Source: Paraburkholderia caballeronis (lineage in GTDB: Bacteria; Pseudomonadota; Gammaproteobacteria; Burkholderiales; Burkholderiaceae). From it: DNA of 64,000 nt. Position 1 is the first letter of the stretch. Every line of letters starts with the position of its first letter. The position numbers and the translations under genes are program-made. The DNA lies in NCBI RefSeq assembly GCF_900104845.1, contig NZ_FNSR01000001.1, positions 1,178,001-1,242,000 on the forward strand, given 5' to 3'. The notes beneath the pieces were generated by a model. The model saw nothing but the letters and a program-made list of their open reading frames with translations, was not told the origin of the DNA and ran no database searches. Positions 1 through 11,111 of the stretch are shown one piece after another.

Positions 1-668
<668 letters not shown>

Positions 669-988
669 TCATGCACAAGGTTGGGCATCAGCCGGGCATT
701 ATAAAGGCCGCCCGCGTCGGCCGCCTCATCAAGGTTCCTGATCGGGACGATAGCGTCGGAGCCGGCCGGCCCGCGAGACCCGCCGGGCGTGGGATCGGCC
801 GCCATGTAGCCGGCGCGTCTGCGCGTCGGCCAGGGGCGCGCCCATGCGGCAGGCTCGCGCGCTGTTGCCCCGCTGTTGCCCGTTACCGTCATTTACAGCC
901 GGGGTGCAATCAACCCGTTTACAATAGGCCGGATCGGACGAAGGCGGCTCCGGCGCGCGCGCCGGGCCTTCTGCACCACCAGGATTCA

Positions 989-3310
989 ATGGCCAAAGCT
1001 CCCTATTCCGCGCACGCGCAGGCTCTGCCTCACCGCATGTCGCGTCTCTTTACCGAAATCCGCTGGATTCTGCAGGTCGCGCTGTGCGTGTTCCTCGTGA
1101 TGGCGCTCATCAGCTACAGCCGGCGCGATCCGAGCTGGACGCACGCCGCGCAGGTCGATCACATCTCGAACTGGGCGGGCCGCGTCGGCGCGTGGACGTC
1201 GGACATCCTGCTGCTGCTGTTCGGCCTGTCCGCGTACTGGTGGGTCGTGCTGCTCGCGCGGCGGATCTCCGCGAACTACCGGCGCATCACGAACCAGGAC
1301 ACGCTCGACGACGCCGGTGAAGATGCGCCGCGCGACCACGGCTGGATCGCGGAGGCGTTCGCGTTCGTGCTGGTGCTGCTCGCGAGCAACGGGATCGAGG
1401 CGCTGCGGATGTGGTCGCTGAAGGTGCAATTGCCGCGCGCGCCGGGCGGCGTGATCGGCGAGGCGGTCGCGCGCGGCGTGTCGCATGCGCTCGGTTTTAC
1501 CGGCGGCACGCTCGCGCTCCTGCTCGCGCTCGCGATCGGGCTGTCGCTGTATTTCCGCTTTTCGTGGCTGTCGGTTGCGGAGCGGGTCGGCGAAGGCATC
1601 ATTTCGGCCGTCACGTTCGCGAAGCTGCGCCGCGAGGCGGGCCGCGACCGCAAGCTCGGCGAGGCCGCCGCGGTCACGCGCGAGGGCAAGGTCGAGCGTG
1701 GCCGCGTGAAGATCGAGGAACACGAGCCGGTGACGATCGTGCCGCCGGTGCTGACGCCGCAGCGCTCGGAGCGCGTCGAGAAGGAGCGCCAGGTGCCGCT
1801 CTTCACCGACCTGCCGGGCGACTCGACGCTGCCGCCGATCGCGCTGCTCGATCCGGCGCCCGCGGCGCAGGAGACGATTTCCGCCGACGCGCTCGAATTC
1901 ACGTCGCGCCTGATCGAGAAGAAGCTGAAGGACTTCGGCGTCGACGTCGCGGTGATCGCCGCGTATCCGGGGCCGGTCGTCACGCGCTACGAGATCGAGC
2001 CCGCGACCGGCGTGAAGGGCAGCCAGATCGTGGGTCTCGCGAAGGACCTCGCGCGCTCGCTGTCGCTCGTGTCGATCCGCGTGGTCGAGACGATCCCGGG
2101 CAAGAACTACATGGCGCTCGAACTGCCGAACCAGCGCCGGCAGACCGTGCGCCTGTCCGAGATTCTCGGTTCGGCCGTCTACGCGGACGCATCGTCCGCG
2201 CTGACGATGGGCCTCGGCAAGGACATCGGCGGCAAGCCGGTCGTCGCCGATCTCGCGAAGATGCCGCACCTGCTGGTCGCCGGCACGACCGGTTCGGGCA
2301 AGTCGGTCGGGATCAACGCGATGATCCTGTCGCTGCTGTACAAGGCGAGCGCCGAGCAGGTGCGGATGATCCTGATCGACCCGAAGATGCTCGAAATGAG
2401 CGTCTACGAAGGGATTCCGCATCTGCTGTGTCCGGTCGTCACCGACATGCGCCAGGCGGGCAACGCGCTGAACTGGACCGTCGCGGAGATGGAGCGCCGC
2501 TACAAGCTGATGAGCAAGCTCGGCGTGCGCAACCTCGCGGGTTACAACAACAAGATCGACGACGCGGGCAAGCGCGAGGAGAAGATTCCGAATCCGTTCA
2601 GCCTGACGCCGGACGATCCGGAGCCGCTCGCGAAGCTGCCGCACATCGTTGTCGTGATCGACGAACTGGCCGACCTGATGATGGTGGTCGGCAAGAAGGT
2701 CGAGGAACTGATCGCGCGGATCGCGCAGAAGGCGCGCGCGGCCGGCATCCACCTGATCCTCGCGACGCAGCGTCCGTCGGTGGACGTCATCACCGGCCTC
2801 ATCAAGGCGAACGTGCCGACGCGGATGGCGTTCCAGGTGTCGTCGAAGATCGACTCGCGCACGATTCTCGACCAGATGGGCGCGGAGTCGCTGCTCGGGA
2901 TGGGCGACATGCTGTACCTGCCGCCGGGCAGCGGGCTGCCGGTGCGCGTGCACGGCGCGTTCGTCGGCGACGACGAGGTGCATCGCGTCGTCGAGAAGCT
3001 CAAGGAGCAGGGCGAGCCGAACTACATCGAGGGCCTGCTCGAAGGCGGCACGGCGGGCGACGGCGACGAAGGCTCGGCCGGCGCGGGAACCAGCGGCACC
3101 GGCGACGAGTCCGATCCGCTTTACGACCAGGCGGTCGAAGTGGTCATCAAGAATCGCCGCGCGTCGATCTCGCTGGTGCAGCGTCATCTGCGGATCGGCT
3201 ACAACCGCGCGGCGCGGCTGCTCGAACAGATGGAGCAGTCGGGTCTCGTGTCGACGATGTCGTCGAACGGCAACCGCGAAATCCTTGTGCCGACGCGCGA
3301 AGCGGAATGA
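989..3310 (+). CDS. ftsK: DNA translocase FtsK
   Basis: Septum-anchored DNA pump that clears the chromosome terminus during division and activates XerCD. The N-terminus has four membrane segments (about residues 30-50, 70-92, 115-135, 170-190). A charged linker follows, then the RecA-like motor with Walker A GTTGSGKS near residue 431 and the [11 protein letters not shown]alker B. A C-terminal gamma winged helix (about 710-770) would read KOPS sites. The frame is open further upstream, but ATG 989 gives a 773-residue protein starting [14 protein letters not shown] 1037 ([10 protein letters not shown]) is the alternative start. lolA follows after 42 bp, as is canonical. Confidence 0.96.
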   Translation: MAKAPYSAHAQALPHRMSRLFTEIRWILQVALCVFLVMALISYSRRDPSWTHAAQVDHISNWAGRVGAWTSDILLLLFGLSAYWWVVLLARRISANYRRITNQDTLDDAGEDAPRDHGWIAEAFAFVLVLLASNGIEALRMWSLKVQLPRAPGGVIGEAVARGVSHALGFTGGTLALLLALAIGLSLYFRFSWLSVAERVGEGIISAVTFAKLRREAGRDRKLGEAAAVTREGKVERGRVKIEEHEPVTIVPPVLTPQRSERVEKERQVPLFTDLPGDSTLPPIALLDPAPAAQETISADALEFTSRLIEKKLKDFGVDVAVIAAYPGPVVTRYEIEPATGVKGSQIVGLAKDLARSLSLVSIRVVETIPGKNYMALELPNQRRQTVRLSEILGSAVYADASSALTMGLGKDIGGKPVVADLAKMPHLLVAGTTGSGKSVGINAMILSLLYKASAEQVRMILIDPKMLEMSVYEGIPHLLCPVVTDMRQAGNALNWTVAEMERRYKLMSKLGVRNLAGYNNKIDDAGKREEKIPNPFSLTPDDPEPLAKLPHIVVVIDELADLMMVVGKKVEELIARIAQKARAAGIHLILATQRPSVDVITGLIKANVPTRMAFQVSSKIDSRTILDQMGAESLLGMGDMLYLPPGSGLPVRVHGAFVGDDEVHRVVEKLKEQGEPNYIEGLLEGGTAGDGDEGSAGAGTSGTGDESDPLYDQAVEVVIKNRRASISLVQRHLRIGYNRAARLLEQMEQSGLVSTMSSNGNREILVPTREAE

Positions 3311-3352
3311 CCCGCGGCCGCGCGCCGGCCTTCGTTGACGGAGAAATCACAG

Positions 3353-4078
3353 ATGCAGCAGATCGTCGGGCCGCAGGCCCGCTCAGCCCGTTCCACCGGT
3401 TCGTCCTCGTGGCGCGCGCTCGTGCGCCGCGCGGCGGGCGTCGCGCTCGGCGCGTCGGTGCTCGTCGCGTCGCACGCGTTCGCGAGCGGCACCGAGCAGT
3501 TGAAGCAGTTCGTCGCGCAGGTGCATGCGGCGCGCGGCACGTTCGTGCAGCGCGAACTGAAGGCGCAGCCGAATGCGAAGGACGCAAGCGACGCGATCGC
3601 GACGGCAACGCGCACCGCGACCACGTCGAGCGGCACGTTCGTGTTCGCGCGGCCGGGCAAGTTCATCTGGTCGTACGAGAAGCCCTACCAGCAACTGCTT
3701 CAGGCGGACGGCGAAACGCTGTACGTGTACGACAAGGACCTGAACCAGGTCACGCGGCGCAAGCTCGGCGGCGCGCTCGGCGCGAGCCCGGCCGCGATCC
3801 TGTTCGGCAGCAACGATCTGGAGAAGAACTTCACGCTGCGCGACGCGGGCGTGAAGGACGGCATCGACTGGCTCGAACTGACGCCGAAGTCGAAGGACAC
3901 GCAGTTCCAGCGCGTCGGCATCGGCTTTCGCGACGGCAATCTCGAAGCGATGGAACTGCACGACGTGTTCGGCAACGTGACGCTGCTGACGTTCTCGGAC
4001 ATCCAGAAGAACCCGCCGCTGCCGGCGTCGCAGTTCAGGTTCGCCGTGCCGAAGGGCGCGGACCTGATCGACGGCTGA
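3353..4078 (+). CDS. lolA: Outer-membrane lipoprotein carrier LolA
   Basis: Periplasmic chaperone that ferries lipoproteins from LolCDE to LolB. ATG 3353 has a GGAG element about 10 bases upstream. It is preferred over an in-frame TTG at 3335. The 241-residue product has an unusually long basic N-terminus before the signal hydrophobic core ([18 protein letters not shown]), cut near ASHAFA. The mature part holds FVQRELKAQ, a [20 protein letters not shown] segment and [15 protein letters not shown], typical of LolA. It lies immediately downstream of ftsK. Confidence 0.95.
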   Translation: MQQIVGPQARSARSTGSSSWRALVRRAAGVALGASVLVASHAFASGTEQLKQFVAQVHAARGTFVQRELKAQPNAKDASDAIATATRTATTSSGTFVFARPGKFIWSYEKPYQQLLQADGETLYVYDKDLNQVTRRKLGGALGASPAAILFGSNDLEKNFTLRDAGVKDGIDWLELTPKSKDTQFQRVGIGFRDGNLEAMELHDVFGNVTLLTFSDIQKNPPLPASQFRFAVPKGADLIDG

Positions 4079-4121
4079 CGCCGCGTTCGCGCGTCGCGCC
4101 GCCGTTTGCGGCGGCGACGCG

Positions 4122-4150
4122 CAAGGCCGGCGATTCCGCCGGCCTGTTTC
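4122..4150 (+). terminator. Hairpin after lolA
   Basis: A perfect 9-bp stem AGGCCGGCG/CGCCGGCCT with an ATTC loop (4124-4145) is followed by only GTTT. It lies between the convergent lolA and MBL genes. It is plausibly an intrinsic terminator, but the weak T tract makes it uncertain. Confidence 0.5.
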
Positions 4151-4192
4151 CCCTGCCTTTCCTGCGGGCATCGCGCGATGCCCCTCACCGCG

Positions 4193-5263
4193 TCACACGG
4201 CGAAGCGGATCACCCCGTCGTCGCCGGTCGCGCGCTTCAGCTTCCCATCGAGCCACAGCAGATGCAGGTGCGCGAGCGCCTCGCCCATCGCGAACGTCAT
4301 CTGGTGGATGTCCAGCTGGCGCTTGAACATGATCGGCACGATGTCCGATGCGCAGCGCGGCGCGCTCGCGCACGCGTCGAGCACTTCCGCGAGCCGCGCG
4401 TCGTGATGCGCGCGCAGTTGCGCGATCCGCGTGCTCACGCCGCGAAACGGCTTGCCGTGCGACGGCAGCGCCAGCGTCCGCTCCGGCATCGTCTCGTAGC
4501 GGCCGAGCGATTCCAGATACAGCGCGAGCGGATTGCCTTCCGGCTCGATGTCGAACACCGACACGTTCGTCGAGATGCGCGGCAGCACCATGTCGCCGGA
4601 GATCAGCACGTCGTCCGCCTCCGAATACAGCGCGCAGTGCTCGGGCGAATGGCCGAAGCCGGTGACGACGCGCCAGCGGCGCGCGCCGATCGTGACGGTG
4701 TCCGCCTCGCGCAGCCGCCGGTACTGGGTGGGAATCGCCGGCACGAGATTCGAGTAGTAGCCGCGCCGCTCGCGCAGCTTCGCGAGCGACGCCTCGTCGG
4801 TCAGCCCGTGCCGCGCGAAGTGGCGCGCCGCGCCGGCGCCGCCCGCATTCGAGCCGTCGCCGGCCGCCAGCACGCGGCCGTTCAGGTATTCGCCGAGCGT
4901 CATCCACAGCCGCACATTCCAGCGTTTTTTGTCGCCGCCCTCGCACAGCCAGTGCGCGAGCCCGAGGTGATCCGGATGGCAGTGCGTGACGATCACGCGC
5001 AGCACCGGCAGGCCGCCGAGCGCGGTGTCGAACACGTGTTCCCAGTGCCCCTTGATCGTGTCCGACGCGATGCCGCTGTCGACGATGGTCCAGCCGGCCT
5101 CTCCGTCGATCTCGTCGCGCAGCAGCCACAGGTTGATGTGATCGAGCGCGAACGGCAGCGGCATGCGCAGCCAGTACAGGCCGGGCGCGACTTCGAACGG
5201 CTGGCCGGGTTCGGGCAGCGTGTCGGCGAATGGATAGTCGAGCTGGTGTTCGAGGGCGTTCAT
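4193..5263 (-). CDS. MBL-fold metallo-hydrolase
   Basis: Metallo-beta-lactamase-fold hydrolase; the substrate cannot be told from sequence. The binuclear metal motif appears as THCHPDHLG (HxHxDH) about one third in. Later ligand regions are GFGHSPEHCAL and ISGDMVLPRI, with a C-terminal helical extension (HHDARLAEVLDACASA) seen in long MBL proteins. ATG 5263 (MNALEHQLDYP) is chosen because GGAGAAG sits 11 bases upstream; an in-frame ATG at 5281 lacks a ribosome site. Length is 356 residues. It is divergent from the MerR gene, which may regulate it. Confidence 0.88.
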   Translation of the reverse strand: MNALEHQLDYPFADTLPEPGQPFEVAPGLYWLRMPLPFALDHINLWLLRDEIDGEAGWTIVDSGIASDTIKGHWEHVFDTALGGLPVLRVIVTHCHPDHLGLAHWLCEGGDKKRWNVRLWMTLGEYLNGRVLAAGDGSNAGGAGAARHFARHGLTDEASLAKLRERRGYYSNLVPAIPTQYRRLREADTVTIGARRWRVVTGFGHSPEHCALYSEADDVLISGDMVLPRISTNVSVFDIEPEGNPLALYLESLGRYETMPERTLALPSHGKPFRGVSTRIAQLRAHHDARLAEVLDACASAPRCASDIVPIMFKRQLDIHQMTFAMGEALAHLHLLWLDGKLKRATGDDGVIRFAV

Positions 5264-5440
5264 TGCGGGGGTCTTCTCCATTGTTGTTCGTGATGCGCGG
5301 CGGCCCGCGCATGCGGTTCGTCGCGGTCGCCGCGCGGCGCGGTTGCGCGGCCGGCGAGTTGACGATAACGTAAACGTCGATTCTATCGCCCCTCGCCGCA
5401 GTCTGCTGCGTCGCCACGGGCGGGCCGCTTTCCTGCCAAC

Positions 5441-5836
5441 ATGACCCAATACACGATTACAGAACTCGCGCGTGAATTCGACGTGACGCCGCGCGCGATC
5501 CGCTTCTATGAAGACCAGGGCCTGCTCGCGCCGAGCCGCGAGGGCGCGGGCGGCCTGAAGCGCGTGTTCTCGGGCCGCGACCGCACGCGGCTGAAGCTGA
5601 CGCTGCGCGGCAAGCGGCTCGGTTTCACGCTGTCGGAGATTCGCGATCTGCTCGACCTGTACGAGTCGCCGACCGATACGCTGCCGCAACTGCATGCGTT
5701 TCTCGCGACCGTGGTCCGGCATCGCGAGGTGCTGGAGCGGCAGCGCGAGGATCTCGACGCGACGCTGGAAGACCTCGCGCAGTACGAGGCGCAGGTGCGC
5801 GCGATGCTCGATGGAGGCGCGCAGCCGCCGAAGTAG
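5441..5836 (+). CDS. MerR-family regulator, LiuR-like
   Basis: 131-residue one-domain MerR activator. It opens MTQYTITELAREFDVTPRAI, the winged-helix DNA-binding region, then FYEDQGLLAPSRE, followed by a leucine-rich dimerisation helix (residues 75-125). It contains no cysteine, so metal or redox sensing is unlikely. The closest family I recognise is the LiuR type that controls leucine/isovalerate catabolism, but no isovaleryl-CoA dehydrogenase or methylcrotonyl-CoA carboxylase gene is beside it. The ribosome site is poor. It is divergent from the MBL gene, and their 177-bp gap probably holds its operator. Confidence 0.85.
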   Translation: MTQYTITELAREFDVTPRAIRFYEDQGLLAPSREGAGGLKRVFSGRDRTRLKLTLRGKRLGFTLSEIRDLLDLYESPTDTLPQLHAFLATVVRHREVLERQREDLDATLEDLAQYEAQVRAMLDGGAQPPK

Positions 5837-6028
5837 CGGCGCGTTTCGCGGGGGCGGCGCGCTTTTTCGGCGTCGGCCCCGGGCGATACCGACGAACGCC
5901 GCCGGACGTCGCGGTTCCTTGCGCACGCGCCAGGAACCGCGACGCGCGGGCGGCCACGGACCGGCAGGGCCGCAGATGCCGGACGATACAATGACGCGTT
6001 CTTGAGCCGGCGGGTACGCACGATCGCC

Positions 6029-7855
6029 ATGAATCATTTTCCGAAACTGCTGTCGTCGCAGATTGGCTTCGATGTCGCGCAGACGATGCTGGAAGGCTTC
6101 AATCGCCATTACCGCAACTTCAGCGACGCGGCGGTGCGCGCGAAGGGGCTGTTCGAGGCCGGCGACTGGCAGGGCCTGCAGCGGCTCGCGCGCGAGCGGA
6201 TCACGTCGTACGACGACCGCGTCGACGAATGCGTGATGGCGCTCGAAGACGAATACGACGCGGAGAACATCGACGACGAGGTGTGGCAGCAGATCAAGCT
6301 GCACTACATCGGCCTGTTGACCACGCACCGCCAGCCCGAATGCGCGGAGACGTTCTTCAACTCGGTGTGCTGCAAGATCCTGCACCGGTCGTATTTCAGC
6401 AACGACTTCATCTTCGTGCGGCCCGCGATCTCGACCGAATACATCGAGAACGACGAGCCGGCCGCGAAGCCGACCTATCGCGCGTATTACCCGGGTAAGG
6501 ACGGCCTCGCGGCGACGCTCGAACGCATCGTCACGAACTTCCAGCTCGAACCGCCGTTCGAGGACCTGAAGCGCGACGTCGGCTGCGTGATGCAGGCGAT
6601 GACCGACCTGTTCGGCGAATTCGACGCGAAGCCGAATTTCCAGATTCACGTGCTGTCGTCGCTGTTCTTCCGCAACAAGGCCGCGTACATCATCGGCCGC
6701 GTCATCAACGGCGACCTGATGCTGCCGTTCGCGGTGCCGATCCGCCACGTGTCGCCGGGTCTGCTCGCGCTCGACACCGTGCTGCTCAAGCGCGACCAGC
6801 TGCTCGTGATCTTCGGCTTCTCGCATTCGTACTTTCTCGTCGACATGGAAGTGCCGTCCGCGTACGTCGAATTCCTGCGCACGCTGATGCCCGCCAAGCC
6901 GAAGGGCGAGATCTACACGTCGGTCGGGTTGCAGAAGCAGGGCAAGAACCTGTTCTATCGCGACCTGCTGCATCACCTGTCGCATTCGAGCGACCCGTTC
7001 ATGGTCGCGCCCGGCATTCGCGGGCTCGTGATGATCGTGTTCACGCTGCCGTCGTTCCCATACGTGTTCAAGCTCATCAAGGACAGCTTCCCGCCGCCGA
7101 AGGAAACCACGCGCGAGCAGGTGCAGCAGAAGTATCAACTGGTGAAGCGCCACGACCGGCTTGGCCGGATGGCCGACACGCTCGAATATTCGAGCGTCGC
7201 GCTGCCGCTGTCGCGGCTCGACGACGCGCTGATCCGCGAACTCGAAACCCATGCGCCGTCGATGATCGAATACGACGGCGACAACCTCGTGATCCGCCAT
7301 CTGTACATCGAGCGGCGGATGGTGCCGCTGAACCTGTATCTGCAGAACGGCAGCGACGAGGACGTCGAGCACGGCATCCGCGAGTACGGCGAGGCGATCA
7401 AGGACCTGATGCGCGCGAACATCTTCCCGGGCGACATGCTGTACAAGAACTTCGGCGTCACGCGCCAGGGGCGCGTCGTGTTCTACGACTACGACGAGAT
7501 CGAGTACCTGACCGACTGCAACGTGCGCCGCGTGCCGGCGCCGCGCAACGAGGAGGACGAGATGTCCGGCGAGCCGTGGTACAGGGTCGGGCCGCACGAC
7601 ATCTTCCCGGAAACCTATCGCACGTTCCTGCTCGGCGACCCGCGCGTGCAGCGCAGTTTTCTCAGGCATCATCCGGACTTCTTCGAGCCCGAGTTATGGC
7701 AGCGGAACAAGGACATGCTGCTGCGCGGCGAGGTGCCGGACTTCTTTCCGTACGATCCGTCGGGCCGCTTCTGCATCCGTTATCCGGAGCGTTTCGCGCC
7801 CGCGCCGCCCGGCGCGGCTGCGCTTTCCGATGGTCAGTCGGTGCGCGCGGCGTGA
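6029..7855 (+). CDS. aceK: Isocitrate dehydrogenase kinase/phosphatase
   Basis: Bifunctional enzyme that phosphorylates and dephosphorylates isocitrate dehydrogenase, controlling flux between the TCA cycle and glyoxylate shunt. ATG 6029 ([20 protein letters not shown]) is used; an in-frame TTG at 6002 is less likely. The 608-residue length is normal. Recognisable stretches are the regulatory N-terminal half, [21 protein letters not shown] at the ATP-binding region, and [21 protein letters not shown], the catalytic DYDE loop. No aceA or aceB lies in this window. Confidence 0.96.
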   Translation: MNHFPKLLSSQIGFDVAQTMLEGFNRHYRNFSDAAVRAKGLFEAGDWQGLQRLARERITSYDDRVDECVMALEDEYDAENIDDEVWQQIKLHYIGLLTTHRQPECAETFFNSVCCKILHRSYFSNDFIFVRPAISTEYIENDEPAAKPTYRAYYPGKDGLAATLERIVTNFQLEPPFEDLKRDVGCVMQAMTDLFGEFDAKPNFQIHVLSSLFFRNKAAYIIGRVINGDLMLPFAVPIRHVSPGLLALDTVLLKRDQLLVIFGFSHSYFLVDMEVPSAYVEFLRTLMPAKPKGEIYTSVGLQKQGKNLFYRDLLHHLSHSSDPFMVAPGIRGLVMIVFTLPSFPYVFKLIKDSFPPPKETTREQVQQKYQLVKRHDRLGRMADTLEYSSVALPLSRLDDALIRELETHAPSMIEYDGDNLVIRHLYIERRMVPLNLYLQNGSDEDVEHGIREYGEAIKDLMRANIFPGDMLYKNFGVTRQGRVVFYDYDEIEYLTDCNVRRVPAPRNEEDEMSGEPWYRVGPHDIFPETYRTFLLGDPRVQRSFLRHHPDFFEPELWQRNKDMLLRGEVPDFFPYDPSGRFCIRYPERFAPAPPGAAALSDGQSVRAA

Positions 7856-7900
7856 GCGCCCGATAAGCGTCGCCCCGACACTTTTGCATCCCGAACTTTC

Positions 7901-8668
7901 ATGACGAATCCAGCCGACAACCCGCTCGCTCACCTGTTCGAGAACAACGAAAAATGGGTCGCCGCGCGCCTCGCGGCCGATCCCGAGTACTTCTCGCGGC
8001 TCGCGCATCAGCAGGCTCCGGAGTATCTGTGGATCGGCTGCTCCGATTCGCGCGTGCCCGCGAACCAGATCATCGGCCTGCCGCCGGGCGAGGTGTTCGT
8101 ACATCGGAACATCGCGAACGTCGTCGTGCATACCGACCTGAACTGCCTGTCGGTGATCCAGTTCGCGGTCGATCTGCTGAAGGTCCGGCACATCATGGTG
8201 GTCGGCCATTACGGCTGCTCGGGCGTCGGCGCGGCGCTGCACGGCCGGCGCGTCGGGCTCGCGGACAACTGGCTGCATCACGTGCAGGACGTGCGCGCGA
8301 AACACGCGGCGCTGCTGGAGGAATGGCCGCTCGGCGAGGCGCGGCATCGCCGCCTCGTCGAGCTGAACACGATCGAGCAGGTGGTCAACGTGTGCCGCAC
8401 GACGATCGTCAACGATGCGTGGGCGCGCGGCCAGCCGCTGACCGTGCACGGCTGGGCGTACGGCGTGCACGACGGCCGGATGCGCAATCTCGGCATGACG
8501 ATCGCCGCGCCCGGAGAGTTGCAGGCAACGTACGAGCGTTGCGTCGCGGCGGTGTCCGCGAGCGGCGCGCGTCATGCGCACAACGACGTGGTCGCCGCGG
8601 ACGCCGTCCATCTCGGCGGCGTGCCGGCGGTCGTCGCAGGCGTCATCAAGGAGCTTAAACATGAGTGA
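7901..8668 (+). CDS. can: Beta-carbonic anhydrase
   Basis: Zinc enzyme interconverting CO2 and bicarbonate in the cytoplasm. The beta-class ligands are all present: C47 and D49 in CSDSR, H103 and C106 in HYGCSG. The 255-residue length fits the Can type. It overlaps the following thiolase start by 8 bp, so the two are translationally linked. In Burkholderia leucine-degradation clusters such a gene could supply bicarbonate to biotin carboxylases, but no carboxylase lies here. Confidence 0.95.
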   Translation: MTNPADNPLAHLFENNEKWVAARLAADPEYFSRLAHQQAPEYLWIGCSDSRVPANQIIGLPPGEVFVHRNIANVVVHTDLNCLSVIQFAVDLLKVRHIMVVGHYGCSGVGAALHGRRVGLADNWLHHVQDVRAKHAALLEEWPLGEARHRRLVELNTIEQVVNVCRTTIVNDAWARGQPLTVHGWAYGVHDGRMRNLGMTIAAPGELQATYERCVAAVSASGARHAHNDVVAADAVHLGGVPAVVAGVIKELKHE

Positions 8669-9854
8669 GACACAGCAGGACCCGATCGTCATCGCCTCGG
8701 CGGCGCGTACGCCGCTGGCCGCGTTCCAGGGCGAGTTCGCCGGCTTCACCGCGCCGTATCTCGGCTCGGTCGCGATCCTCGCCGCCGTCCAGCGCGCGGG
8801 CCTCGCGCCCGAGCAGGTGGGCGAGGTCGTGATGGGCTGCGTGCTGCCCGCGGGCCAGGGCCAGGCGCCCGCGCGCCAGGCGGCGCTCGGCGCGGGGCTG
8901 CCGCTCGCGACCGGCGCGACGACGGTCAACAAGATGTGCGGCTCCGGCATGCGCGCGGCGATGTTCGCGCACGACATGCTGGTCGCGGGCTCGGCGGACG
9001 TGATCGTCGCGGGCGGCATGGAGAGCATGACGAACGCGCCGTACCTGCTGCCGAAGGCGCGCGGCGGGATGCGCATGGGGCATGGCGTCGTGCTCGACCA
9101 CATGTTCCTCGACGGGCTGGAGGACGCATACGACAAGGGCCGTCTGATGGGCACGTTCGCGGAAGAATGCGCGCGCGAGTTCGACTTCTCGCGCGAGCGC
9201 CAGGACGCGTTCGCAATCGAGTCGCTCGTGCGCGCGAAGCGCGCGAACGAGGACGGCTCGTTCGCGTGGGAGATCGCGCCGGTCAAGGTGCCGGGCCGCA
9301 ACGGCGACGTGACGGTCGCGCGCGACGAGCAGCCGTTCCGCGCGAACCTCGACAAGATCCCGACGCTGCGCCCCGCGTTCGCGAAGGACGGCACGGTCAC
9401 GGCGGCGAATTCGTCGTCGATCTCGGACGGCGCGGCGGCGCTCGTGCTGATGCGCGCATCGACCGCCGAACGGCTCGGCGTGACGCCGCTCGCGCGCGTG
9501 ACCGGCCATTCGACGTTCGCGCAGCAGCCGTCGAAGTTCACGACCGCGCCGGTCGGCGCGCTCGCGAAGCTGTTCGACAAGACCGGCTGGCGCGCGGCCG
9601 ACGTCGATCTATTCGAGATCAACGAGGCGTTCGCCGTCGTCACGATGGCCGCGATGAAGGAGCACGGCCTGCCGCACGACAGGGTGAACGTGAACGGCGG
9701 CGCGTGCGCGCTCGGCCATCCGATCGGGGCATCGGGCGCGCGGATCATCGTCACGCTGCTCGGCGCGCTGCGCGCACGCGGCGGCCGGCGCGGCGTCGCG
9801 AGCCTGTGCATCGGCGGCGGCGAGGCCACCGCGCTCGGCGTCGAACTGCTGTAG
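8661..9854 (+). CDS. Acetyl-CoA C-acetyltransferase (thiolase)
   Basis: Thiolase interconverting two acetyl-CoA and acetoacetyl-CoA, or cleaving beta-ketoacyl-CoA. Start ATG 8661 follows AAGGAG and overlaps the carbonic anhydrase stop. Catalytic residues are visible: nucleophile C93 in NKMCGSGM, H353 in GGACALGHPIGASGAR and C383 in CIGGG. Length 397 is typical. Context (LiuR-like regulator, carbonic anhydrase) suggests an acetoacetyl-CoA thiolase at the end of leucine catabolism, but a role in butanoate or PHB metabolism is equally possible. Confidence 0.93.
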   Translation: MSETQQDPIVIASAARTPLAAFQGEFAGFTAPYLGSVAILAAVQRAGLAPEQVGEVVMGCVLPAGQGQAPARQAALGAGLPLATGATTVNKMCGSGMRAAMFAHDMLVAGSADVIVAGGMESMTNAPYLLPKARGGMRMGHGVVLDHMFLDGLEDAYDKGRLMGTFAEECAREFDFSRERQDAFAIESLVRAKRANEDGSFAWEIAPVKVPGRNGDVTVARDEQPFRANLDKIPTLRPAFAKDGTVTAANSSSISDGAAALVLMRASTAERLGVTPLARVTGHSTFAQQPSKFTTAPVGALAKLFDKTGWRAADVDLFEINEAFAVVTMAAMKEHGLPHDRVNVNGGACALGHPIGASGARIIVTLLGALRARGGRRGVASLCIGGGEATALGVELL

Positions 9855-9897
9855 GCTCGGCACTGGCGCATCGCAGGCGTCGCGACGAGGGGGCGAA

Positions 9898-10578
9898 ATG
9901 AAAACGGCGTTGATCGTGGGCGCGTCGCGCGGCATCGGCCGCGAGTTCGTGCGGCAGTATCTGAAGGCCGGCTGGCGCGTGCTCGCGACCGCGCGCAGCG
10001 ACGACGCGCTTGCCGCGCTGCGCGAAATGGGCGTCGCCGAACCGTACCGGCTCGACATCACGCGGCCCGAGGACATCGCGGCGCTCGGCCGGCGGCTCGA
10101 CGGCGCGGCGCTCGATATCGCGCTGATCGTGTCGGGCGTCTACGGCCCGTGCACCGGCGGTGTCGAGGCCGTCACCAGCGAGGACTTCGCGCAGGTGATG
10201 AACGCGAACGTGCGCGGCCCGATGCAGTTGATCCCGACGCTGCTGCCGCTCGTCGAGGACGCGAACGGCGTGCTCGGCGTGCTGTCGAGCCGGATGGGCA
10301 GCATCGCGCAGACGACCGGCACGACCGGCTGGCTGTATCGCGCGAGCAAGGCCGCGCTGAACAGCGTGCTGAAGATCACGTCGATGCAGACCCGGCGCGC
10401 GACCTGCGTGTCGCTGCATCCGGGCTGGGTCCGCACCGACATGGGCGGCGCGCAGGCGGCGGTCGAGCCGTCGGTCAGCGTTGCCGGCCTGCGCGACGTG
10501 CTCGCGCAGGCGGCGGCCGCGCGCGACGTGTTCAACGGGCGCTTCTTCCAGTACGACGGCACCGAACTCGACTGGTAA
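9898..10578 (+). CDS. Short-chain dehydrogenase/reductase
   Basis: 226-residue classical-type SDR with the NAD(P)-binding GASRGIG at residues 8-14, the catalytic Y147 and K151 in YRASK, and an N-terminal Rossmann fold. The substrate is unknown; C-signal-like short SDRs look similar. It follows the thiolase by 43 bp on the same strand with GGGG upstream of the ATG, so probable co-transcription. A strong terminator lies right after it. Confidence 0.9.
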   Translation: MKTALIVGASRGIGREFVRQYLKAGWRVLATARSDDALAALREMGVAEPYRLDITRPEDIAALGRRLDGAALDIALIVSGVYGPCTGGVEAVTSEDFAQVMNANVRGPMQLIPTLLPLVEDANGVLGVLSSRMGSIAQTTGTTGWLYRASKAALNSVLKITSMQTRRATCVSLHPGWVRTDMGGAQAAVEPSVSVAGLRDVLAQAAAARDVFNGRFFQYDGTELDW

Positions 10579-10597
10579 GAAGGCGCTTACAAACCCG

Positions 10598-10637
10598 GCG
10601 GGGCGCGGCGCGATGCCGTCGCCCCGCGATTTTTTTT
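10598..10637 (+). terminator. Intrinsic terminator after the SDR gene
   Basis: Stem GCGGGGCG (10598-10605) pairs with CGCCCCGC (10620-10627), followed by GA and a run of eight T. It ends the aceK/can/thiolase/SDR transcription group just before ychJ. Confidence 0.85.
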
Positions 10638-10649
10638 GCTTCGAATTCC

Positions 10650-11111
10650 ATGAACGCTGAATTCGCGCGCGCGTCGCGCCCGACCGATTGCCCGTGCGGC
10701 GGCGCCGCGCCGAACCGCGCGTCCGGCGCGAAGCCGCCGCGTTATGCGGACTGTTGCGGCCGCTTCATCGACGGCGGTGATGGCGGCGATGCGCCCGCGA
10801 CCGCGCTCGAACTGATGCGCTCGCGCTACACCGCGTACGTGCTCGGCGACACCGGGTATCTGCGCGCGACGTGGGCGGCCCACACGTGTCCGGCGGACCT
10901 CGACGCCGATCCGGCCGCGCCCGGCGCGCCGCGCTGGCTCGGGCTCGCGATCCGCCGCCACGACGTGCTCGACGCAACCCATGCGGAAGTCGAGTTCGTC
11001 GCGCGCTACAAGACCGGCGGCCGCGCGTTCCGGTTGCACGAGTCGAGCCGCTTCACGCGTGGAGACGATGGCCGCTGGCGCTACGTGGACGGCGACATCC
11101 ACGAGAACTGA
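10650..11111 (+). CDS. YchJ-family zinc-binding protein
   Basis: 153-residue protein of the YchJ/UPF0225 family. The N-terminal CPCGG and the YADCCGRFIDG segment form the metal-binding SEC-C-like cluster. An NTF2-like domain follows (LMRSRYTAYVLGDTGYLRATW, then VEFVARYKTGGRAFRLHESSRF). Function is not established for the family. ATG 10650 is placed right after the upstream terminator's T run; no clear Shine-Dalgarno is visible. Confidence 0.9.
   Translation: MNAEFARASRPTDCPCGGAAPNRASGAKPPRYADCCGRFIDGGDGGDAPATALELMRSRYTAYVLGDTGYLRATWAAHTCPADLDADPAAPGAPRWLGLAIRRHDVLDATHAEVEFVARYKTGGRAFRLHESSRFTRGDDGRWRYVDGDIHEN

Noticed and set aside
986..3187. 733-residue open frame antisense to ftsK, and many similar long antisense frames (for example 4193-7672, 11700-13289, 49753-52098)
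   Set aside because: They are Arg/Ala/His-rich shadows caused by high third-position GC in genes with clear families on the other strand.
1411..4326. 971-residue same-strand frame across ftsK and lolA
   Set aside because: Low-complexity Arg/Ala composition and complete overlap with two certain genes in another frame.
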